Source: Polynucleobacter difficilis
GTDB taxonomy: Bacteria > Pseudomonadota > Gammaproteobacteria > Burkholderiales > Burkholderiaceae
DNA: 64,000 bases
Direction of reading: 5' to 3'
Assembly (NCBI RefSeq): GCF_003065365.1
Contig: NZ_CP023276.1
Location: forward strand, 1,426,001-1,490,000
In this document: one piece after another, positions 34,704 through 44,516 of the stretch
Numbering within the stretch: the first letter of the stretch is position 1
Layout of the letters: every line of letters starts with the position of its first letter
Translations under genes and position numbers: made by a program
Notes under the pieces: model-generated
What the model saw: the letters and a program-made list of their open reading frames with translations, nothing else
The model's database searches: none
Told to the model about the DNA's origin: nothing

Positions 34704-36023
34704 GTGAACCTTATTTTAATTATTCCCCGCATTGGCTCTTGCATTAGTAATAGGGGAATCTGCCTCCTACTCGCCAGTATCGCCATTGCCATCCTATCCG
34801 CGTGCGCCTCGGCTCCACCTAACTCCGAAGCGACGCTACCCAGCAAAACCGTTCCCGACACTTCTATCGTAAACCAAGTGGGCGGAGAAACAGCAGAGCA
34901 GCAATCCAGCCAAAACCTTCAGATCATGCTGGCGCAGATTAGTCAATCTGAGGGCATCCCACTTAGCACCCTAGAGACTGCCTTTGCAGACAGCAAAAAT
35001 CTAGCCCAAGTTCGTAAATTGGTCATGCCGGGGCCGCCTGGATTTAAGAAAAACTGGACTGCCTATCGTGGGCGCTTTATCGAGCCCGCTCGAACAAAGG
35101 CAGGGATGGCTTTTATTGAACAAAATCGTACCTATCTGGATCGGGTTGAGCGTGAAACCGGCGTCCCTGGAACAGTTATTGCCTCGATCATTGGCGTAGA
35201 GACCATCTATGGCCGAAACATGGGTAGCTTCAAGGTCAAGGATGTTTTATCCACCCTTGCATTTAATTACCCCGATACGCCGAATCGCGCCAGCCGTGAA
35301 GCCCTGTTTCAAGATCAGCTCAAGCAACTGATTCTGCTTTGTTGGGCCGAATCCGGCGGTAATTCAACACGGAATACTAAATCAGCCTCGATCAAAACCA
35401 ATGCATTTGACCGCTGCCTCAATCAGAGTAGCTCCTATGCAGGCGCGATTGGGCTGCCGCAGTTTATGCCGGGTAGCATCCGCAATTTCGCAAAAGATGG
35501 TGATGGCGATGGTGTGATTGATTTACGGCAAAGCCGTCCGGATGCGATTGCTAGCGTAGCGCGTTTTTTACGCATGCATGGCTGGCAGCCCGGGATGCCG
35601 ATTTACTTTCCGATCACAGAGACAGAGCAGAACCAGGCCGCCATTCGGCGCTTAGCCGATGGCCTTCCAGACGCAAAGCACACCGTACAAGAATTCATTG
35701 ATTTAGGAATCTTGGATAGCCGCTACGGTGACCTACAAACCGGTGGCGTAGCGCCGCAAAGCAAAGCCCTCATTATCGATCTGCCATTCATCAACGCGCA
35801 AGGCAATGATGAAGTGCGCTATGTTGTTGGCCTAGAGAACTTTCTCAGCATTGTTCAATACAACCGCAGCTATTTTTATGCGCAGAGTGTCGCTGAGTTT
35901 GCCGAAGCCCTCGGTTACGACAACCAAAGCGTAGTCCCTAAAACCCCAGCTACACCGACCACCAAAACCAAGAAGTCTGCTGCAAAAAAGACGCAGAAGC
36001 CTAAAAAGCCAAAAGCTAACTAG
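34704..36023 (+). CDS. mltB: Lytic murein transglycosylase B-like lipoprotein
   Basis: Cleaves peptidoglycan glycan strands to leave 1,6-anhydro ends. The product of about 439 residues has a signal peptide ending in the lipobox ILSAC, then the SLT_2 domain with the catalytic glutamate in IIGVETIYGRNMG and an IGLPQFMPGSIRNFAKDGDG segment with the fold's metal/EF-hand-like loop. A lysine-rich tail with KKSAAKKTQKPKKPKAN closes the protein. Start choice: GTG 34704, with TTG 34701 also in frame and no clear Shine-Dalgarno for either. The 3' end overlaps convergent cysM by 4 bp. Confidence 0.9.
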   Translation: MNLILIIPRIGSCISNRGICLLLASIAIAILSACASAPPNSEATLPSKTVPDTSIVNQVGGETAEQQSSQNLQIMLAQISQSEGIPLSTLETAFADSKNLAQVRKLVMPGPPGFKKNWTAYRGRFIEPARTKAGMAFIEQNRTYLDRVERETGVPGTVIASIIGVETIYGRNMGSFKVKDVLSTLAFNYPDTPNRASREALFQDQLKQLILLCWAESGGNSTRNTKSASIKTNAFDRCLNQSSSYAGAIGLPQFMPGSIRNFAKDGDGDGVIDLRQSRPDAIASVARFLRMHGWQPGMPIYFPITETEQNQAAIRRLADGLPDAKHTVQEFIDLGILDSRYGDLQTGGVAPQSKALIIDLPFINAQGNDEVRYVVGLENFLSIVQYNRSYFYAQSVAEFAEALGYDNQSVVPKTPATPTTKTKKSAAKKTQKPKKPKAN

Positions 36024-36946
36024 GCTGGAAATACACCCGTGGAAAGATAGCGGTCACCGCGATCACACACAATAAACACAATCGTGGCATTTTCTACTTC
36101 CCGCGCAATACGTAAGGCAATGACGAGGGCTCCTGCTGCCGAGATGCCGCAAAAAATACCTTCCTCTGCTGCCATACGGCGAGCCATTTCCTCAGCTTCA
36201 CCTTGGCTGACATACTCAATGCGATCCACTCGGTCTGCCTGATAAATTTTAGGTAGGTACTCCGGGGCCCATTTCCGAATTCCCGGAATCTGCGAGCCCT
36301 CGGATGGCTGTGCGCCAATAATCTGAATTGCTGGATTCATGGACTTTAAATACGTCGAGACCCCGGTGATCGTGCCGGTAGTACCCATCGAAGAAACAAA
36401 GTGCGTAATCTGCCCATGGGTATCACGCCAAATTTCAGGGCCGGTTGTCTCGAGGTGCGCACGGGGATTATCTAAATTTGAAAACTGATCCAGTAAGCGG
36501 CCACGTCCTTCTTTTTGTAATTGCAGGGCATAGTCACGCGCTAGCTCCATGCCTCCGGTGGCGGCCGTCAGAATCAGCTCTGCCCCATAGGCCGCCATAC
36601 TTTGGCGACGCTCTAAACTTTGATTCTCAGGCATTACCAGCACCATCTTGTAACCCAACATAGCAGCAGCCATAGCCAACGCAATGCCCGTATTACCGCT
36701 GGTCGCTTCAATTAAGGTATCGCCCGGCTGAATCTCGCCGCGCTCTTGTGCGCGCACAATCATTGACAGCGCGGGCCGATCTTTAACCGACCCCGCCGGA
36801 TTATTGCCTTCAAGCTTGCCTAAAACAACATTGCCACGCGCAATGATGTCCGCACCTGGTATCCGCTGTAAACGCACTAACGGTGTGTTACCAACCGTTT
36901 GGGAGATGGTCATGTAGGAGGAATGGAGATTGGCAGGCGAGTTCAT
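36020..36946 (-). CDS. cysM: Cysteine synthase B
   Basis: PLP enzyme that makes cysteine (or S-sulfocysteine) from O-acetylserine and sulfide or thiosulfate. The product of about 308 residues has GNTPLVRLQRIPG at the N-terminus, the PLP lysine in NPAGSVKDRPA, the phosphate loop in TSGNTGIALAMAAA and VSSMGTTGTITG. NPAGSVKDRPA and the RKW segment favour CysM over CysK. The ATG at 36946 is taken; a TTG precedes it and an ATG 33 bp later is possible. Confidence 0.92.
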   Translation of the reverse strand: MNSPANLHSSYMTISQTVGNTPLVRLQRIPGADIIARGNVVLGKLEGNNPAGSVKDRPALSMIVRAQERGEIQPGDTLIEATSGNTGIALAMAAAMLGYKMVLVMPENQSLERRQSMAAYGAELILTAATGGMELARDYALQLQKEGRGRLLDQFSNLDNPRAHLETTGPEIWRDTHGQITHFVSSMGTTGTITGVSTYLKSMNPAIQIIGAQPSEGSQIPGIRKWAPEYLPKIYQADRVDRIEYVSQGEAEEMARRMAAEEGIFCGISAAGALVIALRIAREVENATIVFIVCDRGDRYLSTGVFPA

Positions 36947-37021
36947 CAAACTATTTTAGCCACAAGCCCGCCAATCCGGTGAATTGAACTGCTATTACGC
37001 TATTTCACATTGGGGCGGCGT

Positions 37022-37486
37022 TTATTCCCAGTTTTTTTGCCCTTTCCCCCTCTTGGATGCGGGGTACTGATCAAGCGTCTCACGCGAGCGCCCTTGCGAT
37101 CGACTCGCGCGCGAAGTCGGCTCGCCTTGTACGCGTGAATTTGCTCTGGAGCCATTGCGGGTTTCGCGGTAAGCGCTAGGGGATTCAATGGTTAAGCCGT
37201 TATCAACCATCTTTTCAACTGACTTCATCCCGATGCCCCGTACCCGCTGCTGTAAGTCATTGGCATCGCGGTAGAAGCCGCCATCCTCTCGCTCTGAAAT
37301 AATGGCACGCGCTTTTGAAGGGCCCAAGCCTTTGATGCTTTCAAGCTCAGACTGACTAGCACTATTGACATTCACAGGCGATGCGATTGCATCCGATAAA
37401 CCCACACCAATAACAGGCACCAACAAGGACATCAACGCCACTTGAAATGCATATTGACGCACATACGAACGAAACTTTTGAATCAT
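37022..37486 (-). CDS. ComEA-like helix-hairpin-helix protein
   Basis: A 154-residue protein with a hydrophobic N-terminal segment (about 12-30) that may be a signal peptide or anchor, then a helix-hairpin-helix DNA-binding core with VNVNSASQSELESIKGLGPS, KARAIISERE and RGIGMKSVEKM. ComEA proteins bind incoming DNA during natural transformation. The tail is rich in Arg, Ser and Gly and looks disordered. Short ComEA-like proteins are widespread in betaproteobacteria that are not known to be competent, so a transformation role is only possible. Confidence 0.8.
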   Translation of the reverse strand: MIQKFRSYVRQYAFQVALMSLLVPVIGVGLSDAIASPVNVNSASQSELESIKGLGPSKARAIISEREDGGFYRDANDLQQRVRGIGMKSVEKMVDNGLTIESPSAYRETRNGSRANSRVQGEPTSRASRSQGRSRETLDQYPASKRGKGQKNWE

Positions 37487-37661
37487 ATCAACCCCTTTTG
37501 ATCGTTAAAAAATCCTTGGGCTAAATGAATAGCGCGCAAGGACTTCTCATAACGGTCAAAAGATAGGGTGGTTGACTGAAACTGGACCCCTGACAGAGTG
37601 ACTACGCTGAAATGCGTAATCACCTGCAGTGGATGTAAATCTAGATTACGCCTTTGTCTGC

Positions 37662-38684
37662 TTAGGCGCTTGGCTGACTCAGAAAATCAGCATTGGCAGA
37701 AAGCCAATCAATATATCGTCCAACACCCTGCTCTACATTGAGGAAGGCATCTGCATAGCCAGCTTGCCTGAGTTTGGTTTGGTCTGCTTGTGTAAAGCAT
37801 TGGTATTTGCCACGCAAGGCATCCGGAAAGGGAATGTATTCAATCAAGCCTTGCTTGACCAATTCCGATAGGCTAGCTGGAGATTGCCCCGCAATGCGCC
37901 GCATCGAGTTGACAACGGTGTGCGCCACATCATTAAAGGGTTGGGCTTTACCGCTACCCAAATTAAAGATGCCGCTCTTTTCAGGGTGGTCATAAAAAAA
38001 CAAATTGACCTTAACAACATCCTCAACGGACACAAAATCACGGCTCTGCTCACCTGCAGCATAGCCACCATATTCGCCAAAAAGCTTAACCACACCGTGG
38101 TTTTTAAACTGATGGTATTGGTGAAACGCAACCGATGCCATCCGACCCTTGTGTGACTCGCGCGGACCATACACATTGAAGTAGCGGAAGCCAACCACCT
38201 GGGCTGTATTTGCTTTCTCAGCAAAGCGCTTGCGCATCACTTGATCAAATAAAAATTTCGAGTAGCCATAAATATTGAGCGGCTTCTCATGCTCTCGGCT
38301 TTCGACAAAGGTGTCGGATCCGCCATAAGTGGCTGCGGAGGAGGCATATAAAAATGGCACACTTTCTTCGGTGCAAATATCCAGTAAATCCATGGAGTAG
38401 CGGTAGTTATTCGCCATCATGAAAATACCGTCGGTTTCCATCGTATCGGAGCACGCCCCTTCATGAAAAACCGCCTTGACTTTGCCAAGCCTTCCACTCG
38501 CAAAAGCCTCAAGGAACTCATCCTTATCCAAGTAATCAATGATGTCGAGGTCAGCTAAGTTGCGGTATTTATCCGCTGGGCGTAAATCATCTACCGCAAT
38601 GATGTTTTTTTCACCTCTAGCATTGAGGGCTTGCACTAAATTGGCGCCGATAAATCCAGCGGCGCCTGTCACAATAATCGTCAC
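37662..38684 (-). CDS. hldD: ADP-L-glycero-D-manno-heptose 6-epimerase
   Basis: Final step in making ADP-L,D-heptose for the lipopolysaccharide inner core. The 340-residue SDR epimerase has the NAD motif VTGAAGFIGANLVQALNARG, the catalytic YxxxK in YGYSKFLFD, and FRYFNVYGPRESHKGRMASV, specific to HldD. Its start overlaps the end of rfaE1 by 4 bp. The next 175 bp downstream, before the ComEA-like gene, hold nothing that I recognise. Confidence 0.96.
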   Translation of the reverse strand: MTIIVTGAAGFIGANLVQALNARGEKNIIAVDDLRPADKYRNLADLDIIDYLDKDEFLEAFASGRLGKVKAVFHEGACSDTMETDGIFMMANNYRYSMDLLDICTEESVPFLYASSAATYGGSDTFVESREHEKPLNIYGYSKFLFDQVMRKRFAEKANTAQVVGFRYFNVYGPRESHKGRMASVAFHQYHQFKNHGVVKLFGEYGGYAAGEQSRDFVSVEDVVKVNLFFYDHPEKSGIFNLGSGKAQPFNDVAHTVVNSMRRIAGQSPASLSELVKQGLIEYIPFPDALRGKYQCFTQADQTKLRQAGYADAFLNVEQGVGRYIDWLSANADFLSQPSA

Positions 38685-39616
38685 TGCAATTCCTCCGAAG
38701 TTACGGTTGCGGTACCTAGCTTACCCACCACAATACCGCCGGCGCGATTGGCTAATGCCATAGCCCGGTCGAGCGGCCACTGCGCTGCAAGCGCAACCGC
38801 TAACGTTGCAATCACGGTATCACCCGCACCAGACACATCAAATACCTCTCGCGCCTGTGCACGCACATGCGAAACGCCTTGGTCTGTGAACAAGCTCATC
38901 CCCTCTTCCGAGCGGGTGAGCAGTAATGCCTGAATCCCAAGTGAATGCCTGAGGTCTTGCGCACGCTGTGTCAGGTCATCCTCGTCCGCCCATCGCCCTA
39001 CTACCTGACGTAACTCACTGCGATTGGGGGTTATAACGGTTGCGCCACGGTATTTTTCGTAGTCCTCGCCCTTAGGGTCAACCAAGATAACTTTGTTTTG
39101 AGCCCGCGCGCATTCAATCATTGCGGCAACCTGACTCAAAGCTCCTTTACCGTAATCGGACAACACAAGTACATCCGCAGTGCCTAGCGCTTTTTCAAAC
39201 CGCGCCAGCTTTTGCTCCAAGGCGGTTTGGCTGGGAGTCTCTTCAAAATCCAAACGGATCAATTGTTGTTGGCGTGCAATCACCCGCAACTTCACTGTAG
39301 TTGGAACCTTGGGATCGACTTCTAGCTGGCTATTGACGCCACTCTGCTTGAGCAATTCATGAATGCGATTACCTGCCTCATCCTCGCCCACAACGCCAAG
39401 GATCGTTGTATTGGCTCCAAGTGCGGCAACGTTGCGGGCCACATTGGCAGCGCCACCCAAGCGTTCATCGACTTTGGAAACTTGCACCACTGGAACCGGT
39501 GCCTCAGGGGAAATTCGATCCGAATCGCCAAACCAATAGCGATCAAGCATCACGTCGCCAACCACCAGTAAGTTGGTCTTAGCAAATTGCGCGCGGTTCG
39601 CTTTTTCTACGGTCAT
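38681..39616 (-). CDS. rfaE1: D-glycero-beta-D-manno-heptose-7-phosphate kinase
   Basis: PfkB/ribokinase-family enzyme that phosphorylates heptose-7-phosphate at C1. The 311-residue product has VVGDVMLDRYWFGDSDRISP at the N-terminus and the ATP/anion-hole motif DVSGAGDTVIATLA near the end. It holds only the kinase domain; the nucleotidyltransferase half that is fused in E. coli HldE is absent here, as in other betaproteobacteria where it is a separate gene. Coupled to hldD by a 4 bp overlap. Confidence 0.94.
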   Translation of the reverse strand: MTVEKANRAQFAKTNLLVVGDVMLDRYWFGDSDRISPEAPVPVVQVSKVDERLGGAANVARNVAALGANTTILGVVGEDEAGNRIHELLKQSGVNSQLEVDPKVPTTVKLRVIARQQQLIRLDFEETPSQTALEQKLARFEKALGTADVLVLSDYGKGALSQVAAMIECARAQNKVILVDPKGEDYEKYRGATVITPNRSELRQVVGRWADEDDLTQRAQDLRHSLGIQALLLTRSEEGMSLFTDQGVSHVRAQAREVFDVSGAGDTVIATLAVALAAQWPLDRAMALANRAGGIVVGKLGTATVTSEELQ

Positions 39617-39624
39617 GATCGTGG

Positions 39625-40989
39625 TCAGTTGTGGCGGCCAATACCTTGGTATTCAAAACCCAATTCTTGCATAGCTTGGGGCTCATAGAGGTTTCGGCCA
39701 TCAAAAATGATAGGGGATTTGAGTTTTTGCTTGAGTAAATCAAAATCAGGGCTACGGAATGCCTTCCACTCGGTAACGATGACTAAGGCATCGCAGCCAT
39801 CCAAGGCCTCCATCGACTGATCGACCATCGAGACGCGCTTGCGCCCCTCTGGATTATTTGCAAAATCGACCTCAAAGCAATGGGCCGCTTCAGGCATAGA
39901 AACGGGATCATAAGCCACTACAGACGCGCCGCGCTTGACCAGCTCAGCAATGATGACGCGACTGGGGGCTTCACGCATATCGTCGGTGTTGGGCTTAAAT
40001 GCTAAACCCCAAATGGCAAACTTCCTATTCTTTAGATCTGAACCAAAACGCTTCTCGATCTTTTCAACCAAGATGGTTTTCTGCGCTTCGTTTACGGCCT
40101 CAACCGCTTGTAATATTTTTAAGTCGCGCCCGTGCTCGAGTGCTGTTTTACTTAGTGCTGACACATCCTTCGGAAAGCAGGATCCGCCATAGCCGGTTCC
40201 GGAGTACAAAAAGCCATATCCAATTCGAGAATCCGAACCAATCCCTTGCCTTACTGCCTCAATATCGGCGCCGACCACATCTGCCAGATTAGCTAACTCA
40301 TTCATAAAGGAAATGCGTGTTGCTAACATCGCATTTGCCGCGTACTTAGTCAGCTCTGCACTCTTTACGTCCATGTAATAGGTACGCTCATGGTGGCGAT
40401 TAAATGGCGCATACAGTTTACGCATCTGCTCTCTTGCTCGCAATCCAGGCGGATTACTATCTGTCCCAATCACAATGCGATCAGGGCGCATAAAGTCCTC
40501 CACCGCAGCGCCCTCTTTCAAAAACTCCGGATTGGATACAACCGAACACAGCTCTGGCGACAGGCTGCGCTTATTTAATTCTTCAGCAATGGCTGCAGTC
40601 ACCTTTTCAGCTGTGCCAACAGGAACCGTTGATTTATCGACCACCACTTTAGGCGTGGTCATGTGGCGCCCAATATTACGAGCAGCCGCAACCACATACT
40701 GCAAGTCGGCAGAGCCATCCTCATCAGGCGGTGTGCCCACGGCAATAAATTGAATATCACCATGCGCCACCGATGCGGCGATATCGGTCGAGAATTGCAA
40801 ACGCCCTGCTGCGCGGTTGCGCTCAATCATTTCTTTAAGGCCGGGCTCATAAATAGGCACACCACCAGAATTTAGAATGGCGATTTTCTTGGGGTCTAAA
40901 TCCAAGCAAAATATATCGTTGCCTTGCTCTGCTAAACAAGCGCCAGTGACTAAACCGACATATCCACTGCCAATGATGGTGACTTTCAT
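39625..40989 (-). CDS. ugd: UDP-glucose 6-dehydrogenase
   Basis: Oxidises UDP-glucose to UDP-glucuronate for polysaccharide or aminoarabinose synthesis. The 454-residue product has the NAD motif IGSGYVGLVTGACLAEQGN, the nucleophile cysteine in GYGGSCFPKDVSALS, and the C-terminal GLAFKPNTDDMREAPS. It lies between rfaE1 (8 bp downstream) and lapB (29 bp upstream), so it is part of a surface-sugar cluster. Confidence 0.97.
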   Translation of the reverse strand: MKVTIIGSGYVGLVTGACLAEQGNDIFCLDLDPKKIAILNSGGVPIYEPGLKEMIERNRAAGRLQFSTDIAASVAHGDIQFIAVGTPPDEDGSADLQYVVAAARNIGRHMTTPKVVVDKSTVPVGTAEKVTAAIAEELNKRSLSPELCSVVSNPEFLKEGAAVEDFMRPDRIVIGTDSNPPGLRAREQMRKLYAPFNRHHERTYYMDVKSAELTKYAANAMLATRISFMNELANLADVVGADIEAVRQGIGSDSRIGYGFLYSGTGYGGSCFPKDVSALSKTALEHGRDLKILQAVEAVNEAQKTILVEKIEKRFGSDLKNRKFAIWGLAFKPNTDDMREAPSRVIIAELVKRGASVVAYDPVSMPEAAHCFEVDFANNPEGRKRVSMVDQSMEALDGCDALVIVTEWKAFRSPDFDLLKQKLKSPIIFDGRNLYEPQAMQELGFEYQGIGRHN

Positions 40990-41018
40990 AAGGTATCAAC
41001 CGTTCTTAAAAAAATGAT

Positions 41019-42230
41019 TTACATGGATGGGCCACTTGCTGCGGCCCCTTCGCTACGTCTTGGGGAGTATGCCTCCCAATGATTACATCCTGGACATTGC
41101 CAGTAAAAGCGCCTCGCTCTAAAGCCGCAGTTACCACAGGTATAGCGTGCCAATGCAGTCGTACGCTGCTTTAAAAGGCCCAAAGTCGCTTGTAAATCGG
41201 CAACGCGCTCAGGGCTGCCACTCACCTCAGCCAAGGCCAAGCGCGTTTCCGCCAACTTCGAGAGCGCTGTCAGGCTAGGCGTATGTTGCATCACCCCAAC
41301 CAACATCACCTCGGCTGCAGCAGGCCCACGAATTAACATCATGTGCTTATGGACGATATCCAATAGCTCACCAGCCGATTGAGTGGTTAACAGGGCAATC
41401 AGGTGGTCTAGCCCGGCATTGGTTTTATCAACCGCGGCATGGGCTGCCATCCAGCGATCCGCCACCAAGTGCATGTAGGCAGGGTGTTTTTCTGCTACTT
41501 GACTCCACACCTCAATGGCTTGGCCTGGGCGATCCATCGCAACCAAATAGTCGCCCTGCAAAATCAATGCCCTGGCCTGCGCTGGGACCGCCTGCAAGGC
41601 CCGATCAATCGACTGTTCGGAGTCAAGCATGTCTTTGCGTCGCAAAGCCTCTTGCGCCAATTCACAATAAAACTGGGCAATCTCCGTTTGGTGACTCTTG
41701 TCTTGCAATGCCTCTAGTTCGGTGGCTGCAACGATGGCTTTTTTCCAATCGCGCTCCACTTGGTACATTTCTAAAAGACTCTCTTTGGCTGGAACGCTAT
41801 ATTTGCCTTCGCCCACTTGATTCAAGGAGGCTTCCGCACGGTCCAGTAAGCCTGCACGCAAAAAGTCACGGCCTAATTCATAGGCTGCATGGTCACGGTC
41901 ACGGGGCTTCAGATCAGCACGGCCGGCCAAATGCTGATGAATACGGATCGCACGCTCGGTCTCGCCGCGGCGACGAAATAAATTTCCCAATGAAAAGTGA
42001 AGATCAACCGTTTCAGGGTCGAGCTGGGCCACCTTAACCAGCGCTTCAATCGCTTGATCCGGCTGCTCGTTTAATAAAAGACTGAGCCCCTTAAAAGTGG
42101 AGCGCTGCTGTAGCATGCGCTCGCGCTCGTCCATTCGACTCTCCAGCCGCAAATCCCAACGCGACGCGAGCCATCCCAGTCCAAACAGAACGGGGAGTAG
42201 CAATAGCCACGCGGTTTCAATTTGAATCAT
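41019..42230 (-). CDS. lapB: Lipopolysaccharide assembly protein LapB (YciM)
   Basis: Inner-membrane TPR protein that steers FtsH degradation of LpxC and so sets LPS output. The 403-residue product has one N-terminal membrane helix (MIQIETAWLLLLPVLFGLGW), a tandem TPR region (about 60-340), and a rubredoxin-type metal site at the C-terminus with CGNCGF and CPGCNHWEAY. The usual small partner gene lapA is not between it and ihfB. Position next to ugd and hld genes fits its LPS role. Confidence 0.94.
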   Translation of the reverse strand: MIQIETAWLLLLPVLFGLGWLASRWDLRLESRMDERERMLQQRSTFKGLSLLLNEQPDQAIEALVKVAQLDPETVDLHFSLGNLFRRRGETERAIRIHQHLAGRADLKPRDRDHAAYELGRDFLRAGLLDRAEASLNQVGEGKYSVPAKESLLEMYQVERDWKKAIVAATELEALQDKSHQTEIAQFYCELAQEALRRKDMLDSEQSIDRALQAVPAQARALILQGDYLVAMDRPGQAIEVWSQVAEKHPAYMHLVADRWMAAHAAVDKTNAGLDHLIALLTTQSAGELLDIVHKHMMLIRGPAAAEVMLVGVMQHTPSLTALSKLAETRLALAEVSGSPERVADLQATLGLLKQRTTALARYTCGNCGFRARRFYWQCPGCNHWEAYSPRRSEGAAASGPSM

Positions 42231-42311
42231 GGGGTTCGTTTACGTAAGGCAGTTTGGTATCAAACTAAGGTCGGTATTGACCTACAGGCTTTTGCTCGCA
42301 AGCGAGGCAAA

Positions 42312-42665
42312 TTAGCCTTCCTTCTTGCCAGACTGAATCTGGTTGTGTGCCTGATTGAGGGGCTTATAGTCAACCCGCTCGCGCAACTCTTTGCCCGGCT
42401 TGAAATGCGGCACCCGCTTTTCTGGAATCATCACTTTTTCACCCGATTTCGGGTTACGGCCAGTTCGTGCTGGTCGGTGATGCAATACAAAACTACCAAC
42501 ACCGCGTAACTCAATGCGCTTGCCTTCAGCAAGTGCTTGCGTCATTGTGTCGAGCAATGTTTTGACTGCCAACTCAACGTCTCGTGGCAATAACTGCGGA
42601 AATTGCTCCGCTAAGCTCTCCACTAACTCAGAGCGTGTAATCGCTTGTTGATCGTGTTCTGTCAT
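42312..42665 (-). CDS. ihfB: Integration host factor beta subunit
   Basis: DNA-bending protein that pairs with IHF alpha. The 117-residue product has ELVESLAEQFPQLLPRDVEL at the N-terminus, GRNPKSGEKVMIPEKRVPHF with the DNA-intercalating proline arm, and a somewhat longer lysine-rich C-terminus than the 94-residue E. coli protein. The rpsA-ihfB order is conserved across proteobacteria. Confidence 0.95.
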   Translation of the reverse strand: MTEHDQQAITRSELVESLAEQFPQLLPRDVELAVKTLLDTMTQALAEGKRIELRGVGSFVLHHRPARTGRNPKSGEKVMIPEKRVPHFKPGKELRERVDYKPLNQAHNQIQSGKKEG

Positions 42666-42717
42666 GGTCTATCAATGCAAACCGCCACCCCTGAAAACCA
42701 GGAGTGGCGATATTGAT

Positions 42718-44391
42718 TTAGCCCTGATTATCCATTTTCGCTTTGAGTAAAGCGCCCAAATTGGTAGTGCCAGACTGCGCATCACCTTGGAGCTTGCTCA
42801 TTGCGTCATGTTGATCAGCGCTGTCCTTAGCTTTGATCGAGAGGTTGATATTGCGTGACTTGCGATCAATATTAATGATCATGGCTGTCACGGTATCGCC
42901 TTCTTTCAAGACATTGCGTGCATCTTCAACGCGATCGGTTGAGATTTCAGAGGCGCGCAGATATGCCTCTACCTCATCAGCCAAGTGAATGGTTGCACCC
43001 TTCGCATCCACACTCTTCACTGTGCCGGTTACAAGGCTACCCTTGTCGCTAGTGGAGGTGTAGTTGTTGAATGGGTCACCAGACAATTGCTTGATACCAA
43101 GCGAGATGCGCTCTTTCTCAACATCAATGGCCAATACGGTGGCTTCGATTTCATCACCCTTCTTGTATTTCTTAACCGCTTCTTCACCTGGCTCATTCCA
43201 TGAGAGGTCGGAGAGGTGAACGAGGCCATCAATGCCGCCAGGCAAGCCAATGAAAACACCAAAGTCAGTAATCGACTTGATTGCGCCTGTGAGCTTATCG
43301 CCCTTCTGCTGTCCACGCGAGAACTCTTCCCATGGATTGGCTTTGCATTGCTTGATACCAAGGCTAATGCGGCGCTTGTCTTCATCAATGTCGAGGACCA
43401 TTACTTCAACTTCAGTGCCTAGGGCAACTGCTTTGCTTGGAGCAACGTTCTTATTAGTCCAGTCCATCTCGGATACGTGTACCAAGCCCTCAATGCCGCT
43501 TTCGATTTCAACGAATGCGCCGTAGTCAGTCAGGTTGGTTACTTTGCCGAATAAACGGGTGTTCGGTGGGTAGCGGCGTGCGATGCCAACCCATGGGTCG
43601 TCACCAAGCTGCTTCACACCAAGGGATACGCGGTTCTTCTCTTGATCAAACTTCAAAATCTTCGCGGTTACTTCTTGGCCAACCGTCAGCATCTCGCTGG
43701 GGTGACGTACACGACGCCATGCCAAGTCGGTGATGTGCAAGAGGCCATCGATACCACCGAGATCAACGAATGCACCGTAGTCGGTAATGTTCTTAACGAG
43801 GCCCTGAACAATGCTGCCCTCTTTGAGGTTCACCATTAACTTCGCGCGCTCTTCACCTTGGCTGGCTTCAACCACAGCACGGCGGGAAAGAACTACGTTA
43901 TTGCGCTTACGATCGAGCTTGATGACCTTGAACTCCATGGTCTTGCCTTCGTATGGGCTGGTGTCTTTAATTGGACGGGTATCAACCAGCGAGCCAGGCA
44001 AGAATGCGCGGATGCCATTGACCATCACCGTTAAGCCGCCTTTGACTTTGCCAGTCACTGTACCGGTCACGATCTCAGCTTGCTCAAGGGCTTTTTCCAG
44101 ATTCATCCACGATGCCAAGCGCTTCGCTTTGTCACGGGAGAGAATGGTATCGCCGTAGCCGTTTTCAAGGGCATCAATGGCAACAGAAACGAAATCGCCT
44201 GGATTGACTTCAATCTCACCGGCGTCGTTATGGAATTCTTCAACGGGAATAAACGCTTCGGACTTCAAGCCGGCGTTCACCACCACGAAATTATGATCAA
44301 TGCGAAGGACTTCAGCCGAGATAACTTGGCCGGTCTTCATATTCGATCGGGTTAGGGATTCTTCAAATAATTCTGCAAAAGATTCAGACAT
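42718..44391 (-). CDS. rpsA: 30S ribosomal protein S1
   Basis: RNA-binding protein that brings mRNA to the 30S subunit. The 557-residue product contains six S1 repeats, as in E. coli, with the first two forming the ribosome-docking part (GQVISAEVLRIDHNFVVVNA near residue 18). Later repeats show the VTNLTDYGAFVEIESGIEG and ITDFGVFIGLPGGIDG patterns. A 125 bp leader separates it from cmk; in other bacteria S1 represses its own mRNA through such a leader. Confidence 0.98.
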   Translation of the reverse strand: MSESFAELFEESLTRSNMKTGQVISAEVLRIDHNFVVVNAGLKSEAFIPVEEFHNDAGEIEVNPGDFVSVAIDALENGYGDTILSRDKAKRLASWMNLEKALEQAEIVTGTVTGKVKGGLTVMVNGIRAFLPGSLVDTRPIKDTSPYEGKTMEFKVIKLDRKRNNVVLSRRAVVEASQGEERAKLMVNLKEGSIVQGLVKNITDYGAFVDLGGIDGLLHITDLAWRRVRHPSEMLTVGQEVTAKILKFDQEKNRVSLGVKQLGDDPWVGIARRYPPNTRLFGKVTNLTDYGAFVEIESGIEGLVHVSEMDWTNKNVAPSKAVALGTEVEVMVLDIDEDKRRISLGIKQCKANPWEEFSRGQQKGDKLTGAIKSITDFGVFIGLPGGIDGLVHLSDLSWNEPGEEAVKKYKKGDEIEATVLAIDVEKERISLGIKQLSGDPFNNYTSTSDKGSLVTGTVKSVDAKGATIHLADEVEAYLRASEISTDRVEDARNVLKEGDTVTAMIINIDRKSRNINLSIKAKDSADQHDAMSKLQGDAQSGTTNLGALLKAKMDNQG

Positions 44392-44516
44392 GTATATTCA
44401 CTTTGTGCCGCCAGAAGGCCTGACGGGTTAGATTAAACACGTTCGACGAAACACGCATGATTAGAAATTGCGTTGTAGCGTTTCGCGAACACCAATACAG
44501 CAACTGCGTACTACTT

